DNA from: an uncultured Oscillospiraceae bacterium
Lineage (GTDB): Bacteria > Bacillota > Clostridia > Oscillospirales > Acutalibacteraceae
Length of the DNA stretch: 20,317 nucleotides
Assembly (NCBI GenBank): GCA_900548545.1
Contig: URKX01000037.1
Coordinates: forward strand, 1 to 20,317
Direction: 5' to 3'
Shown here piece by piece: positions 19,928 to 20,317 of the stretch (its first letter is position 1; every line of letters starts with the position of its first letter). Both the position numbers and the translations under genes were made by a program. The notes beneath the pieces are model-generated. The model saw only the letters and a list, made by a program, of their open reading frames with translations. It did not search any database and was not told the DNA's origin.

Positions 19928-20317
19928 ATGGAAAAGAAAGGAAACGACCTGCAAGAGGAGCTGCGCTCTTCCCAGGTGTATAAAATGCTCACAGGTTCCG
20001 GTATCCCTGTGGCGGGGAAAATCGCCCAGGGCCTGGGCAAAGCTGCCCAAGGGTTGGACCAGGCCCTGAACCTGAAAGGGAACGCCACCCAGGGCAGGAA
20101 CGCCGGCCACCCTTACCAGGCGCCGCCCCCCCAGGGGTATTACCAGGCCCGGCCTCAGAATGGCGGTTACCAGCCGCCCCGGCAGGGGCCTGCCTCCAAC
20201 CCCCAGCCGCCCCAGAATCATGGGGGGCAAACCGGGAACGGCTATTACCATTACAGCTATGCCAACCGGCAGCAGCCCGGGCAGCCCACGGTTCCCCGGA
20301 ATAAGGCGCAGCGGCAG
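19928..20317 (+). CDS. Pro/Gln/Gly-rich protein, 5' part only (130 codons)
   Basis: The ATG follows GGGAGGAG and the frame stays open to the window end. Residues 1-50 are charged and helical, including IPVAGKIAQGLGKAAQGLDQ (about 25-44). From about 55 onward the chain is a low-complexity linker of Pro, Gln, Gly, Tyr and Asn (such as QAPPPQGYYQARPQNGGYQ). This layout, an N-terminal helix then a PQ-rich linker, occurs in some Clostridia membrane or XpaC-like proteins, but the diagnostic C-terminal part is outside the window, so I do not name a family. Confidence 0.7.
   Translation, partial: MEKKGNDLQEELRSSQVYKMLTGSGIPVAGKIAQGLGKAAQGLDQALNLKGNATQGRNAGHPYQAPPPQGYYQARPQNGGYQPPRQGPASNPQPPQNHGGQTGNGYYHYSYANRQQPGQPTVPRNKAQRQ

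Noticed and set aside
18785..20251. 488-codon minus-strand frame
   Set aside because: Antisense to the PfkB kinase and the Pro/Gln-rich gene.

Overview
The window looks like chromosome from a high-GC Gram-positive anaerobe of class Clostridia, probably an Oscillospiraceae/Ruminococcaceae-type gut bacterium. The evidence is the GC-rich codon use, strong AGGAGG ribosome sites, consensus sigma-A promoters with 17-bp spacers, a tryptophan T-box, a single-chain iron-sulfur L-serine dehydratase and a TrpB2-type tryptophan synthase. The species cannot be fixed from the sequence.

Left flank (1-2572): an alpha/beta-hydrolase on the minus strand is divergent from a tiny DUF3006-like gene, followed by L-serine dehydratase and an intact tRNA-Pro(TGG) with its own promoter.

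Integrated element (about 2550-12871, 10.3 kb): a 23-bp direct repeat of the tRNA-Pro 3' end marks attL and attR, and matching tandem TGGTC(T/A)TTAT sites lie just inside both ends. In order it carries a tyrosine integrase and a CI-like repressor (both minus), and a divergent rightward early operon: small Xre protein, Cys-rich VLP-like protein, DUF5405-like protein, excisionase-like protein and a primase-helicase. Next come an iteron-rich candidate replication origin, five small genes (one an S24-fold protein whose expected nucleophile Ser is Cys), a sigma-70-family factor, about 0.5 kb of hairpin-rich non-coding DNA, a possible short RNA, a minus-strand coiled-coil protein, and a ribbon-helix-helix/zeta-kinase toxin-antitoxin-like operon next to attR. 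There is no relaxase, terminase, capsid, tail or lysis gene. It reads as a phage early region plus late-type sigma factor and cargo, so a phage satellite (PICI-like) or a stripped prophage is the best guess.

Right flank (12872-20317): the tRNA's displaced terminator, an ECF-transporter S component, a Trp T-box controlling an orphan TrpB2, then a minus-strand HAD phosphatase - MATE exporter - GNAT acetyltransferase operon, a small lipoprotein, a 1-phosphofructokinase-type kinase, and the start of a Pro/Gln-rich protein cut by the window end.

Within the element, the repressor/Xre pair would set the integrated-versus-active switch, Int plus the excisionase-like protein would move the DNA, the primase-helicase would replicate it from the iterons, the sigma factor could redirect transcription (perhaps on a helper phage), and the RHH-zeta pair would stabilise or defend it.
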